This document shows, in pieces, positions 51,714-62,056 of a stretch of 64,000 bases of DNA. Below the pieces are notes generated by a model. It was given only the letters and a program-made list of their open reading frames with translations. It was not told where the DNA came from and did no database searches. This DNA comes from Rhizobiales bacterium dw_265 (GTDB lineage Bacteria > Pseudomonadota > Alphaproteobacteria > Micropepsales > Micropepsaceae): the NCBI GenBank assembly GCA_018449595.1, contig JAAVUU010000001.1, positions 434,001 through 498,000 on the forward strand, given 5' to 3'. Numbering within the stretch: the first letter of the stretch is position 1; every line of letters starts with the position of its first letter. The position numbers and the translations under genes were made by a program.

Positions 51714-54700
51714 ATGAGCATGGTTACCAAGGTCAACGGCACGAAGGGCACCAAAGGCACCAACGGCAAGAATCCGACGGCGGGGAGCAATGGCGGCGAC
51801 GCCACCTTCACCCAGAACGGCCAGATCGGCGCCGACACCCTCAACCTGCAGGCCAATGGCGGCGACGGCGGCGCGGGCGGCAATGGCACCGGCACGGCCA
51901 ATGGCGCGGGCGGCGGCAATGGCGGCAATGCTTCCGCCACCCTCAACGGCAACATCTTCAACGCCCCCGCCGCCAACAACCTCACCGTCTCGCTGACCGC
52001 CACCGGCGGCGACGGCGGCGCGGGCGGCACCAGCGTCAACGGCACGCCGGGCAAACAGGGCAATGGCGGCAACGCCACCGTCGCGGTGAACGGCAACATC
52101 ATCCAGCCCTCCAAGAACATGAACAATATCGAACTGGACGCCATCGCGGTGGGCGGCGACGGCGCCAAATACGGCAATGCCAGCGCCACCCTCAACGGCA
52201 ACATCGTCCAGCCCACCAAGGCCAACAGCGTAACGCTTGAGGCCGTCGCCTCCGCCGCCGGCCCCGACGATGCCAGCCATGACGGCGACAAGAGTTTCGG
52301 CACCAAGACCGCCACCCTCAACGGCAATATCGTGCAGGGCAATATCAACAATGTCTGGCTGTCGGCCGATGCCTATGCCTCCAACGGCACCGCGACCGTC
52401 AACGGCAACATCGTCCAGACCAATGCCGCCAACACCGGCACCGTGACCCTGGAAGCCTCGGGCAACCACATCGCCATCACCCAGAACCAGGTCACCCTGG
52501 GCAAGCAGGAATTCGACCTCAGCGTCGGCCCCTATGCCGCCTATGACACCACCATCAAGGGCAATACCTTCAAGGGCAGCGGCAGCAACACCTTCGTGTT
52601 CAGCGACACCGCCACACCGGGCCCCAGCACCGACACGGCGAGCGTGGACCTGGGCGCCGGCACCTTCATCTTCAACGGCCAGTCCAACAGCCTGACCGGC
52701 TTCGCCAACGTCACCGTCAACGGCGACGCTTCCTACACCCTGACCGGCGACAGCAAGGCCAATATCCTGACCGGCGGCAGCGGCAACGACTTCCTCTATG
52801 GCCTGGGCGGCAACGACACGCTCTACGGCCTGGCGGGCAACGATTATCTCGACGGCGGCGCGGGCAACGACAAGCTTTATGGCGGCGACGGCAACGACAC
52901 CCTGGTCGGCGGCCCCGGCAACGACACGCTCGACGGCGGCACGGGCTTCAACAAGGCGGTGCTCTCCGGCCTGCCGACCAGTTTCAGCAGCAACGGCACA
53001 TCCCTCACCGTGACCGGGCCTGACGGCACCGACACCCTGACCAACATCCAGGAAATCGACATCACCGGCAGCACCTCGCACATCCTGGTGGTGGGCGACG
53101 GCGGCTATGCCACCATCAATGACGCCATCGCGGCGGCCAATGCCGGCGACACCATCCTGATCGCGCCCGGCACCTATGACGAGAATGTCGTCGTCAACAA
53201 GAGCGTGACCCTGGAGGGCGCGGGCAATCCCGGCGATGTTGTGATCCATGGCAGCTTCGCCACGGACAATGGCATCACCGGCTCGGTGACGGACTTCCTC
53301 AAGACCGCGCCGGGCTATAGCGGCGCGGCGGGCACCGGCATCGCGGTTTCGGCCGACAATGTGACGCTGTCGAACCTCACCGTCGAGGATTTCCTGACCG
53401 GCGTGGCGGCTTCGGGCCCCAGCGTTTCGGGCCTGACGCTGAACGGCGTGAACATGCAGGATTCGGTGAACGGCTTCTCCAAGCCGGACGACACCGCGCT
53501 GAACGGCCTGACCATCGACAACAGCGCCTTCTCGGACGATTACATCGGCGCGGGCTTCTACAACGACCAGGGCGCCGCCGGCGGCCCCGGCTCCGGCAAG
53601 GACGCCACCAACACCACCATCGAGAACAGCACGTTCAACAATATCCTGCAGAAGGGCGTCTATATGGAGACCGCCCAGGGCAACACCCTGCTGGACAACC
53701 TCACCATGGACAATGTCGGCCAGTATGGCGGCGCGCCGAGCTTCGGCCAGAACGGCCTCAACGGCAACGGCATCGACATCAACCTGAAGTACCACACCTA
53801 TACCGGCGACCTGACGATCAGCGATCCCCATATCACCAACACCGGCGGCTCGGCGGGCCAGAGCGGCGCCGTCGTGGTGGAAGGCCGCGACGATCCGACC
53901 GGCTATAACGGCATCCCCGCCGACGTCAGCGGCCTGAACGTGACCGTCGAAGGCGGCACCATCCAGACCGGCGGCACCGGCATCCGCGCCGGCGAGATCA
54001 AGAGCGATCCGTCGCAGAATGTGACCGGCCCGGCGGTGACGATCCAGGGCGTCGACATCACCGCGGCGCAGGGCGATATCGACAATCACACCAACTCGGT
54101 GATGACGGTGCTGGGCACCAGCGGCAACGACACCTATGCCGCGGCGCAGACGCCCGGCTCGACCGGCCCGATCCATTTCTTCGGCGGCCTCGGCAACGAC
54201 ACCTTCACCGGCGGCACCGGCACCGACGTCTCCTATTATACGGGCCGCGAGACCCAGTACACCATCACCGGCGCCCTGCCCGGCACGGTCCAGGTCAATG
54301 GCGGACCCGACGGCAACGACACGCTGAACAATATCGAGCGGCTCAAGTTCCTGTCGCCCGCCCATGTCAGCGATACCGACAACAACGGCAAGGGCGACCT
54401 GCTCTTCCAGGCCAGCAGCAACGGCAAAATCCAGCTGGGGCTGCAGGGCCCCAGCAGCCTGGTCAACGTCCCCGGCACGGGCGTCACCTGGAAGGCGATC
54501 GGCACCGGCCAGTTCACCGCCGACACCGACCGCAAGGCCGGCATCCTGCTGCAGCAGACCGGCACCGGCAACCTGGAACTGATCACCTCCGCCGGCCCCA
54601 CGCCGGTCACCACTGCGTTGACCCTGCCGGTGGGCGTCACCACCGCCGGCTTCACCGCCATCACCGCCGGCGACTTCAACGGCGATGCCGCGTCCGACAT

Positions 54701-55307
54701 CCTTCTGCAGAACACGGCCACCGGCGCTGCCGAAATCCTGTTCCTCAATACCAAGGCCGGCGAAGCCATCGGCACGGTGGACAGCGCCGCCACGGTCGCA
54801 TCGCCGGGCGCGGGCTGGACGGCCATCAGTTCCGGCGATTTCAATGGTGACGGCACCAGCGACATCCTGTGGCAGAACACCGCCACCAAGCAGACCGAGG
54901 TCTATCTGATGAACGGCGCCAAGGTGGCCGCCACCAGCGGGGCCCTGTCGCCGGGCGCCAACTTCACCGCCATCGGCAGCGGCGACTTCAACAATGACGG
55001 CAAGAGCGACATCCTGTTCCTGAACAACAGCGACGGCTCGGCCCAGATCTGGACCATGAACGGCGCGACCCCGACCGGGTCGCCCCTCACCATCGCCGCG
55101 CCCGCCGCCGTCACCCCCGGCGACAAATTCGTGCTCAAGGGCGCGGAAGACATCAATGGCGACGGTTTCAGCGACCTGCTGTTCGCCGACAGCCAGAACA
55201 ACATCAAGGCGGTGGAACTGACCACCGGCGGCGCGGTGTTGAGCACCGTGACTCTGACCTCGGCCAACAGCAACTTCCACCTGGTCGCCTCGACCGGCGG
55301 CGGCTGA
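51714..55307 (+). CDS. Secreted RTX / beta-helix / FG-GAP-like repeat protein
   Basis: The 1197-residue protein lies just after the type I secretion pair and has no signal peptide, so it is the likely substrate. Residues 1-250 are Gly/Asn-rich with five ATLNGNIVQ-like repeats. RTX calcium-binding nonapeptides ([20 protein letters not shown]) fill about 352-410. A pectate-lyase-like right-handed beta-helix follows (about 457-800, starting [20 protein letters not shown]), with a second RTX pair at about 822-840. FG-GAP/VCBS-type repeats ([20 protein letters not shown]) run from about 885 to the end. An adhesin or polysaccharide-binding role fits; lyase residues cannot be assigned. The start may be 51714 or 51720. 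Confidence 0.82.
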   Translation: MSMVTKVNGTKGTKGTNGKNPTAGSNGGDATFTQNGQIGADTLNLQANGGDGGAGGNGTGTANGAGGGNGGNASATLNGNIFNAPAANNLTVSLTATGGDGGAGGTSVNGTPGKQGNGGNATVAVNGNIIQPSKNMNNIELDAIAVGGDGAKYGNASATLNGNIVQPTKANSVTLEAVASAAGPDDASHDGDKSFGTKTATLNGNIVQGNINNVWLSADAYASNGTATVNGNIVQTNAANTGTVTLEASGNHIAITQNQVTLGKQEFDLSVGPYAAYDTTIKGNTFKGSGSNTFVFSDTATPGPSTDTASVDLGAGTFIFNGQSNSLTGFANVTVNGDASYTLTGDSKANILTGGSGNDFLYGLGGNDTLYGLAGNDYLDGGAGNDKLYGGDGNDTLVGGPGNDTLDGGTGFNKAVLSGLPTSFSSNGTSLTVTGPDGTDTLTNIQEIDITGSTSHILVVGDGGYATINDAIAAANAGDTILIAPGTYDENVVVNKSVTLEGAGNPGDVVIHGSFATDNGITGSVTDFLKTAPGYSGAAGTGIAVSADNVTLSNLTVEDFLTGVAASGPSVSGLTLNGVNMQDSVNGFSKPDDTALNGLTIDNSAFSDDYIGAGFYNDQGAAGGPGSGKDATNTTIENSTFNNILQKGVYMETAQGNTLLDNLTMDNVGQYGGAPSFGQNGLNGNGIDINLKYHTYTGDLTISDPHITNTGGSAGQSGAVVVEGRDDPTGYNGIPADVSGLNVTVEGGTIQTGGTGIRAGEIKSDPSQNVTGPAVTIQGVDITAAQGDIDNHTNSVMTVLGTSGNDTYAAAQTPGSTGPIHFFGGLGNDTFTGGTGTDVSYYTGRETQYTITGALPGTVQVNGGPDGNDTLNNIERLKFLSPAHVSDTDNNGKGDLLFQASSNGKIQLGLQGPSSLVNVPGTGVTWKAIGTGQFTADTDRKAGILLQQTGTGNLELITSAGPTPVTTALTLPVGVTTAGFTAITAGDFNGDAASDILLQNTATGAAEILFLNTKAGEAIGTVDSAATVASPGAGWTAISSGDFNGDGTSDILWQNTATKQTEVYLMNGAKVAATSGALSPGANFTAIGSGDFNNDGKSDILFLNNSDGSAQIWTMNGATPTGSPLTIAAPAAVTPGDKFVLKGAEDINGDGFSDLLFADSQNNIKAVELTTGGAVLSTVTLTSANSNFHLVASTGGG

Positions 55308-55330
55308 TCCGGGCGGCATCGCCTATCGAA

Positions 55331-55356
55331 GGGCCGGGGCAACCCGGCCCTTTTTT
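55331..55356 (+). terminator. Rho-independent terminator after the RTX gene
   Basis: A perfect stem GGGCCGGG (55331-55338) with CCCGGCCC (55343-55350) and a GCAA loop is followed by TTTTTT. It lies 24 bp after the RTX stop and closes the secretion locus. Confidence 0.92.
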
Positions 55357-55404
55357 CTTGCCCGCAATGCCCCTAGTCTGGCACCGCATTTGGTGGGGCC
55401 GGAC

Positions 55405-57474
55405 ATGAAACGCGCTTGGATCGCAGGGCTTTTGGTCGCCACCTTGTCGGCAGCCCCCCTGGCGGCAATGGCTGACGAAGGCATGTGGACCTTCGACAAT
55501 TTCCCTTCAGCGGCGGTCAAGGCGAAATACGGCGTCACCGTGGATGCGCCCTGGCTGGCCCGGGTGCGGGGCGCCTCGGCGCGGCTGTCGGTTGGCTGTT
55601 CCTCCTCCGTCGTCACCGGCTCGGGCCTGGTGCTGACCAACCATCACTGCGTGCGCGCCTGCGCCCAGCAGCTTTCCACCGCCGGGACCAATTATGCCGA
55701 GGACGGTTTCTCGGCCCTCAAGCGCGAAGACGAAAAGCTCTGCCCCGGCATGGTGGCGGAAATCCTCGACACCATCACCGACGTCACTCCCGCCATCAAC
55801 GCCGCCACCGCCGGCAAGAACGGCGGCGATTTCGTCAAGGCGCGCGACGCCGCCATTGGGGCGACCGAGAAACAGGGCTGCGCCGGGCGCGAGGCGCTGT
55901 ATCGCTGCCAGGTGATCGCGCTGTACCAGGGCGGCCAGTACAAGCTTTATGCCTACCGCAAATATTCCGACGTGCGGCTGGTGTTCGCGCCGGAGGGGCA
56001 GACCGCCTTCTTCGGCGGCGATCCCGACAATTTCAACTTTCCCCGTTATGACCTGGATTTCTCCTTCCTGCGGCTTTACGAGAACGGCAAGCCCGCCGCC
56101 ACGCCCGCGCACCTGACCTGGAGAACCGCACCGCCGAAAGACGGCGAACCGATCTTCGTCTCGGGCAATCCCGGCTCGACCCAGCGCCTGCTGACCGCCG
56201 AACAGCTGATGACCCTGCGCGACCAGAACCTGCCGGAAACCCTGCTGCTGTTTTCGGAACTGCGCGGCCGGCTGATCCGCTTCGGCGAGGAAAGCGCCGA
56301 GCATGAGCGCATCGCCAACGACCTGCTGTTCGGCATCGAGAACAGCTTCAAGGCCATTCGCGGCGAGGAACAGGCGCTGGTGGACCCGGCCCTGATCGCC
56401 GCCAAGACGAAATACGATGCCGACCTGAAAGCGGCGACGCAGAAGGATGCGACATTGGCCGCTACCATCGGCGATCCCTGGGGCGAGACCGCCGCGGTGC
56501 AGCCGCTGCGCCGCGCCCTGTACAAGCCCTATTATTTCCTGGAGGCGCGCGCCGGGCTGGGCTCGGACCTCTTCCATTATGCCCGTCTTCTGGTGCGCGC
56601 GGGAGAAGAACGCACCAAGGCCGACCACGACCGGCTGCCGGAATATTCCGATTCCAAGCTGGCGCTGCTGGAGAAACAGGTCACCGACGCCCAGCCGGTC
56701 TATCCCGAGCTGGAACAGCTGACCCTGGAATTCTGGCTGTCCAAGCTGCGCGAGAACCTCACCGCCGACGCCGAAGGCACCAAACTCTTCCTGGGCAAGG
56801 AATCGCCGGAGACCCTGGCGGCGCGGCTGTCGAAATCGAAGCTGGCCGACGCCGCCTATCGCAAGCAATTGTGGGACGGCGGCAAGGCCGCCATCGCCGC
56901 CAGCGATGACCCGATGATCCGGTTCGTGCTGGCGACCGACGCTGCCAGCCGCGCCATCCGCAAGGACTATGAAGACAAGGTCACCGGACCCAGCGACCGC
57001 GCCGCCGAGCGCATCGCCAGGGCCCGCTTCGCCGTCCATGGCACCAGCGATTATCCCGACGCCACCTTCTCGCTGCGCCTGAGCTATGGCGCGGTCGAGG
57101 GCTGGACCGACAATGGCGTGACGGTAACGCCCTTTACCTATTACGGCGGACTGTGGCAGCGCGCCACCGGCCAGTTCCCCTTCAACCTGGCGCCCAAATG
57201 GCAGGGTGCCGAAAGCAAGGTGAACCCCAACACGGTGTTCGATTTCGTCAGCACCAACGACATCATCGGCGGCAATTCCGGCTCGCCCGCCATCAGCGCC
57301 AGGGGCGAAGTGGTGGGCGCGGTGTTCGACGGCAATATCGAAAGCCTGGGCGGTTCGTTCGGCTTTGACGGCCGCGTCAACCGCGCCGTCACCGTCTCCA
57401 CCGCCGCCATCACCGAGGCGCTGAAAAACGTCTATGCCAACGACCGGCTGGTGACGGAATTGCTGGCGCGCTGA
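55405..57474 (+). CDS. S46 family dipeptidyl-peptidase (DPP7/DPP11-like)
   Basis: The 689-residue periplasmic serine peptidase has a Sec signal (AWIAGLLVATLSAAPLAAMA) and a chymotrypsin-fold triad at His81 (TNHHC), Asp216 (FPRYDLDFSF) and Ser625 (GGNSGSPA), separated by the large helical domain typical of S46. These enzymes release dipeptides from peptide N-termini. The start at 55405 gives a normal signal peptide. The M20 gene follows by 3 bp, suggesting a periplasmic peptide-use operon. Confidence 0.93.
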   Translation: MKRAWIAGLLVATLSAAPLAAMADEGMWTFDNFPSAAVKAKYGVTVDAPWLARVRGASARLSVGCSSSVVTGSGLVLTNHHCVRACAQQLSTAGTNYAEDGFSALKREDEKLCPGMVAEILDTITDVTPAINAATAGKNGGDFVKARDAAIGATEKQGCAGREALYRCQVIALYQGGQYKLYAYRKYSDVRLVFAPEGQTAFFGGDPDNFNFPRYDLDFSFLRLYENGKPAATPAHLTWRTAPPKDGEPIFVSGNPGSTQRLLTAEQLMTLRDQNLPETLLLFSELRGRLIRFGEESAEHERIANDLLFGIENSFKAIRGEEQALVDPALIAAKTKYDADLKAATQKDATLAATIGDPWGETAAVQPLRRALYKPYYFLEARAGLGSDLFHYARLLVRAGEERTKADHDRLPEYSDSKLALLEKQVTDAQPVYPELEQLTLEFWLSKLRENLTADAEGTKLFLGKESPETLAARLSKSKLADAAYRKQLWDGGKAAIAASDDPMIRFVLATDAASRAIRKDYEDKVTGPSDRAAERIARARFAVHGTSDYPDATFSLRLSYGAVEGWTDNGVTVTPFTYYGGLWQRATGQFPFNLAPKWQGAESKVNPNTVFDFVSTNDIIGGNSGSPAISARGEVVGAVFDGNIESLGGSFGFDGRVNRAVTVSTAAITEALKNVYANDRLVTELLAR

Positions 57475-57477
57475 TCC

Positions 57478-58989
57478 ATGCGGCACACCACCCGGCTGCT
57501 ATCTGCCCTGATGCTTTGCCTGGCGGCGTCGCCTGCTCCGGCCCAGCCGGACCTGGCGGCGCGGGTTAAGGCTTTCGGCAATGCCCATCGCCGCGAGATC
57601 GTCACGGAATTCCTCAAGCTGGTGTCGCTGCCCGACATTCATGGCGACGCCTCGGCGCTGCAGAAGAACGCCGCTTTGCTGCAGCAGATGATGCAGAAGC
57701 GCGGGCTGGAGACCGCGCTGTGGCAGACCTCGGGCGGGGTGCCAGTGGTGTTCGGCGAAAAGAAGGCGCCCGGCGCCACGCGCACCATCCTGTTCTACAT
57801 CCATTATGACGGCCAGCCGGTGGAGGCGAAGCGCTGGGCCCAGCCCGATCCGTTTGTGCCGGTGGTCCGCACCGCCAGCATCGAGGCCGGCGGCAAAGAC
57901 GTCACCGATCTGGCCAACGCCGCCTTCCCCGATGACTGGCGCATCTATGCCCGCGCCGCCGGCGACGACAAGGCCCCGATCGAGGCGATGCTGGCGGCGC
58001 TGGACGCCATCGGCTCCGCGCCCAAGGTCAACGTCAAGATCATCCTGCATGGCGAGGAAGAAGGCCGCGGCCCCGGCCTGGATGAAGTCATCAGACAATA
58101 TCCCGACCGGCTGAAGTCCGACCTGCTGGTCATCCTGGATGGGCCGCAGCATGCCAGCGGCAATGCCACCATCTTTTACGGCGCGCGCGGCGGCGCGGGC
58201 CTTGACGTCACCGTCTACACAGCGCGCCAGGGCATGCACAGCGGCAATTACGGCAACTGGATGCCCGACGCCAATGTGCGGCTGGCGCAACTGATCTCGT
58301 CCATGGTGTCGCCGACCGGCAAGGTGGTGATCCCCGGCTTCTACAGCGATGTACTGCCCTTCAAGCCGGATGCCCGGGCGATGATGGACGCGGTGCCCGA
58401 CAATTCGCGCGATATCCAGTTGGCCTTCGGCGTCGGTTCGCTGGACGGGGCGGCGTCGTCGCTGCAGGAAGCGGTGAACCTGCCCAGCTTCAGCATCCAC
58501 CAGATGCAGGGCGGCGAAGTCGGCGGCGTCATTGCCGCCAGCGCCACCGCCCAGATCGCGATGCGGCTGGTGGCCGACAACGATCCCAGCGTAATGGTGG
58601 AGCGCGTCACCGGCTTCATCCGCGCCCAGGGCTATTTCATCACCGACAAGGATCCCGATGTCGCCACGCTGGCCGCCCATGCCCGCATCGCCAGGCTGAT
58701 CCCGCGCGTGCCGTTCGACGGCAGCGGCGCCTGGCGCACCGATCCGGGCAACCCCCAGGCGGTGGCGGCGACGCAGGCACTGCGCTCGGTGTGGGGCGCC
58801 AAAGTGGTGCGCATCCGCACCCTGGGCGGCACCGTGCCGGCGTCAGCCTTCATTGACGCCTATCATGTGCCCACGGTGGGGGTATCGCTGGCCAATTACG
58901 ACGACAACCAGCACAGCGACAATGAGAATGTCCGCATCGGCAATATCTTTGACGGCATGGTCACGCTTTCTGCACTAATGATGCATTAG
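57478..58989 (+). CDS. M20 family metallopeptidase, exported
   Basis: The 503-residue protein has a Sec signal (LLSALMLCLAASPAPAQ) and the M20 di-zinc motifs: YIHYDGQPVE, ARAAGDDKAPIEAMLAALD, HGEEEGRGPGLDEV, VILDGPQHAS and a C-terminal NQHSDNENVRIG. A dimerisation domain occupies the middle. It likely acts as a carboxypeptidase or dipeptidase completing peptide breakdown after the S46 enzyme. Its TAG stop overlaps the stop of the convergent gene at 58986. Confidence 0.88.
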   Translation: MRHTTRLLSALMLCLAASPAPAQPDLAARVKAFGNAHRREIVTEFLKLVSLPDIHGDASALQKNAALLQQMMQKRGLETALWQTSGGVPVVFGEKKAPGATRTILFYIHYDGQPVEAKRWAQPDPFVPVVRTASIEAGGKDVTDLANAAFPDDWRIYARAAGDDKAPIEAMLAALDAIGSAPKVNVKIILHGEEEGRGPGLDEVIRQYPDRLKSDLLVILDGPQHASGNATIFYGARGGAGLDVTVYTARQGMHSGNYGNWMPDANVRLAQLISSMVSPTGKVVIPGFYSDVLPFKPDARAMMDAVPDNSRDIQLAFGVGSLDGAASSLQEAVNLPSFSIHQMQGGEVGGVIAASATAQIAMRLVADNDPSVMVERVTGFIRAQGYFITDKDPDVATLAAHARIARLIPRVPFDGSGAWRTDPGNPQAVAATQALRSVWGAKVVRIRTLGGTVPASAFIDAYHVPTVGVSLANYDDNQHSDNENVRIGNIFDGMVTLSALMMH

Positions 58990-59288
58990 GAAATATCGTA
59001 ACCGCTGACCACGATCTGGCGGCGCAAGGTTTCGGCATAAGCCTTGCGCTTGATGCGGGCCTCGTCGCTGCCGTCGAAGGCCGCGCGCTGGGCGGCATCG
59101 CGGAAGACAAAGACCCGGCCATGGTTCCAGGCGCTTTCGCCGTTCGGCGTCAGCGTCACCAGTTCCAGAAACGTGTCCGCCTTGTGCGCCGCTTCATCTA
59201 TCGGCGTCACCACGTCGCGCAGGTAATCGCCATAGGCCCGTTCCCTGCCCGGCAGCACCAGGAACTTGAACATACGCGCGGTCTTCAT
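58986..59288 (-). CDS. Small protein, possible dimeric alpha/beta-barrel
   Basis: The 100-residue protein (MFKFLVLPGRERAYGDYLRD, FLELVTLTPNGESAWNHGRV, AETLRRQIVVSGYDIS) has the strand-helix pattern and length of ferredoxin-like dimeric barrels, but I cannot name its family. The start overlaps the stop of the MFS-like gene by ATGA, so the two are co-translated. Confidence 0.55.
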   Translation of the reverse strand: MKTARMFKFLVLPGRERAYGDYLRDVVTPIDEAAHKADTFLELVTLTPNGESAWNHGRVFVFRDAAQRAAFDGSDEARIKRKAYAETLRRQIVVSGYDIS

Positions 59289-60109
59289 TGCGCCGCCTGC
59301 GCCGCGACAGCGCCGCCCCGGACATGGATCACCGTCCAGGTCGCCGCTCCCGGCAGCGCCATCGCCGCCAGGGCGCCCGACCAACTTCCACCCTGCGCCG
59401 TCACCAGGTTCGCCATCAGCAGCGGCCCCAAGGCCGCCGCGCCATTGGTCAGCATGCCGTTCCAGGCGGTGAGGATGGAGGTATCGTCGCCGCCGATCTC
59501 TTGAATCGTTGACCAGGTCGAGGCCTTGTCGCGCACCGTCTCTCCCTGCCCGGCCGCGATCAGGGCGCGTTCGCTATCCGAAACACCGGCATGCGCCTCA
59601 GGCTTGTCGCGAAACAGCAGCCACCAGGCCAACGCGCTGACGATGCCCGACACCAGCCAGATGGTCAGTGGCGCCCCGATGATCGGCCCCAGGTAAACCC
59701 CGGTCAGCAGCGCCGCATTGGCGCGCGCCCGTTCCGACAGCGGGAACCAGTGGCGGAAGGCGGTGACCGAGGCCGGCATGTCCACCGCCTGGAAGCCGCC
59801 CAGCGCGAAACGCAATCCGATCAGCGAGGCGGCGCTGCCCGCGAAGGGGATCGCCAGGGTCAGCGCCGACCAGGCGGCATTGGCGATCAGCAGCGCCACC
59901 CGCGCCCCCGCCCAGGCGGTGAAGATGCCGGCGGGAATGGACGAGACGGCATAGGCCCAGTGGAAGGCGGTCAAAATCCACGACATCTGGGCCAGGGTGA
60001 AATGCATGTCCTTCTGGATGATGGGGGCGGCCACCGTCATGGCGGTGCGGTCCAGCGACATGATCGGCAGCACCAGCAGCCAGGCCAGCTTCCAGCGTAC
60101 CGATGTCAT
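59285..60109 (-). pseudogene. MFS transporter, ACS-type, with in-frame internal deletions
   Basis: The first 150 residues are a good anion:cation-symporter-type MFS (LDRTAMTVAAPIIQKDMHFT, WILTAFHWAYAVSSIPAGIF, VYLGPIIGAPLTIWL). After that, TM6 is shortened and the protein jumps from the central loop straight to the last two helices (NGMLTNGAAALGPLLMANLV, GALAAMALPGAATWTVIHV), for 274 residues against about 420 normally. The frame is intact but helices 7-10 are missing, so transport activity is unlikely. Confidence 0.65.
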
Positions 60110-60317
60110 CTCATCCCCCGATCCAGGCCGTCAGGATAGGACCGCGGGACGGCGCGATGCCAGTCCCGCATTGCCGCGATCCGTTGACCTTGATTTGTGC
60201 AGGGCTGAACGGTTTCACGGCAGGCGGCGGGCGCGGGATTAACCTTGATCCGCGCCTGTGATCGCTGCCGCCCGGCCGCCGGTGTAGCGTTGCGGACCAT
60301 ATCCGCCCGAGGCCGCC

Positions 60318-60560
60318 ATGAAGAAACTTGTTCCCGCCTTGCTGCTCGCCGCACTGCTGCCGCTGCTCGGCGGCTGCGTCGTCTATGGCTCGGGCCCCGG
60401 CCTGGGCTATTCCAGCAGCGCCTGGGCGAATTATGACGGCGGCTATGAGTTCGGCGGCCAGGGCTATGGCCCCGGCGGCTATTGCCCGCCCGGCTATGGC
60501 GATCCCTATGCCTCTTATGGCGGCTATCAGGCCTATGGCGGCTATAACGGCTATTACTGA
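60318..60560 (+). CDS. Gly/Tyr-rich small lipoprotein
   Basis: The 80-residue product has a lipoprotein signal with lipobox LGGC (PALLLAALLPLLGGCVVYGS) and a mature part made of repeated GGY, GYG and YGGY units. It resembles low-complexity outer-membrane lipoproteins of unknown function. The 208-bp region upstream holds no other feature. Its stop overlaps the convergent 60554 gene by 7 bp. Confidence 0.7.
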   Translation: MKKLVPALLLAALLPLLGGCVVYGSGPGLGYSSSAWANYDGGYEFGGQGYGPGGYCPPGYGDPYASYGGYQAYGGYNGYY

Positions 60561-61093
60561 GACCGCGCCAGCCGCACCTTGTAGGCGTGGGATTCGCCGC
60601 GCACCCGCATGTTGTAGCCGCCGATCAGGGCGGAATAGATGTCCACCACATAGCTTGCCGCCGGCTTGTCCCATTTTGCCCGCGCTCCGGAATCGTTGAG
60701 CTGCCGCCAGACCTGGCCATTGGCAAGCGTCACCACGAACGTACCGTCGCCGTTGAAGCTGTAGTCGCGCATGGCCTGGTCGCCGTATTTCAGGTTGCCG
60801 AACAGATTGCCCAGGAAGCCGTCATCCTCCTGTGGCGGCGCGGTGGAAACCCGCTGGGGCCGTGGCGGGCCACCATCATGCGGCACCAGCCCGACCTGGC
60901 TGGACGGGGCCGCTGGCAGGCCAAGCTGGGCGCGCATCGGCTGGGCCGAGCCATAGAAACAATCCAGCCAGGTGCGGTTGTCGGTGAGGCCATCGCAGCG
61001 CGCCGCCCCCGACATCACCTGCTCGCGGGTGGGATCGGCCAGCGCACCGCCCGCCAGCAGAAGAAAGACCGCCAGGACCGCGCGCATGCTCAT
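60554..61093 (-). CDS. Exported protein of unknown function
   Basis: The 179-residue protein has a Sec signal (AVLAVFLLLAGGALA), a Cys-containing region (ARCDGLTDNRTWLDCFYGSA) often seen in small alphaproteobacterial periplasmic proteins, a Pro-rich linker and a C-terminal beta domain (GDGTFVVTLANGQVWRQLND). The start overlaps the amidohydrolase stop by ATGA, so it is part of that operon. Confidence 0.65.
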   Translation of the reverse strand: MSMRAVLAVFLLLAGGALADPTREQVMSGAARCDGLTDNRTWLDCFYGSAQPMRAQLGLPAAPSSQVGLVPHDGGPPRPQRVSTAPPQEDDGFLGNLFGNLKYGDQAMRDYSFNGDGTFVVTLANGQVWRQLNDSGARAKWDKPAASYVVDIYSALIGGYNMRVRGESHAYKVRLARSQ

Positions 61094-61983
61094 GCCCAGT
61101 TCAACAGCCGCTGCAGGTTGCCGCCCTTGACCTTGGCGATGTCGGCGGCGGAATAGCCCGGCATATGGACATCGGCGATGTGCGGGCTGTCGCCGCTCCA
61201 CACCATGCGGTCGGCGCCGAACTCCTTGATGATGCGGCGGGTGAAGGGCATCACGCTCTGATAGTCGGGCGTGTCGGTGGCGAAATAGCCCAGCCCCGAC
61301 ATCTTCATATAGACATTGGGATATTTCGCCAGGTCCAGCACATCGGCATATTCCCAGGTCATGCAGACCTTGGGATTGGCGAGATGGTCGATCAGCACCT
61401 TGCAGCCCGGAAAGGCCGCGATCGCCTGGCCGACCTGCACGGCATAATCGGAGCCCATGTCCAGTTCGATCACTAGGCCCAGGTCCACGCCCTTCTTCCA
61501 CAGCGCCCGCACCCCGTCATCGGCGAAGCTGGTGAGATAGGCGGTGTTGCCGCGATGGGCATGGAAGCGGGTGGAGACAATGCGCGGCTGGCTTTTCACC
61601 AGCGCTTCCAGCCTGGCGGGCGCGTCGGCGTCGCGCGGATAGAACATGCTGGTGCCTTTGAACTGGGCGGGCGAGGTGCGCGCCAGGCAATCCAGCACCA
61701 GGCTGTGATCGTCGCCATAGGGTTCGGGATGCACGAACATCGCCCGGTCGATGCCGAAGCTGTTCATATGGCCCAGGTAGGAGATCAGCGGATCGATCGG
61801 CAGCTTGGCGGCATCCGGCTTGTAGGTGCCGCGCGGGCTGAAGGGAAACCTGGCCGTGTTGCTGGAGAACATGTGCATGTTCCACTCGATCACGGGCGTC
61901 GCGGCCGCGGCTTGCGCCGCCGTCGCGCTGACGGCGGCCGCCCCCATGGCCAACACTGTGCGCCGGTCCAATCCCTTGGTCAT
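61090..61983 (-). CDS. Tat-exported amidohydrolase (PF04909-like)
   Basis: The 297-residue protein has a twin-arginine leader (LDRRTVLAMGAAAVSATAAQ) and a TIM-barrel amidohydrolase_2 pattern: VIEWNMHMF near the start, FVHPEPYGDD, a CKVLIDHLANPKVCMTW strand, and DRMVWSGDSPH near the end. Metal ligands would include the N-terminal His/Asn region, an internal His and the Asp of SGDSPH. Relatives hydrolyse or decarboxylate lactone or aromatic acids. The start at 61983 has AAGGGGGATCGGC upstream and is divergent from the TPR gene. Confidence 0.78.
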   Translation of the reverse strand: MTKGLDRRTVLAMGAAAVSATAAQAAAATPVIEWNMHMFSSNTARFPFSPRGTYKPDAAKLPIDPLISYLGHMNSFGIDRAMFVHPEPYGDDHSLVLDCLARTSPAQFKGTSMFYPRDADAPARLEALVKSQPRIVSTRFHAHRGNTAYLTSFADDGVRALWKKGVDLGLVIELDMGSDYAVQVGQAIAAFPGCKVLIDHLANPKVCMTWEYADVLDLAKYPNVYMKMSGLGYFATDTPDYQSVMPFTRRIIKEFGADRMVWSGDSPHIADVHMPGYSAADIAKVKGGNLQRLLNWA

Positions 61984-62056
61984 GCCGATCCCCCTTGGGC
62001 CGCCCATTGATTTTCGGGCCCCGCAAAGAGATACCATGCCGGGGAGGCCTGCGAAA

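Noticed and set aside
51660-55319. 1219-codon minus-strand open frame opposite the RTX gene
   Set aside because: It is a shadow of a GC-rich repeat gene: the plus strand has RTX, beta-helix and FG-GAP motifs, while the minus frame is low-complexity Gly/Ala/Arg sequence without domains.
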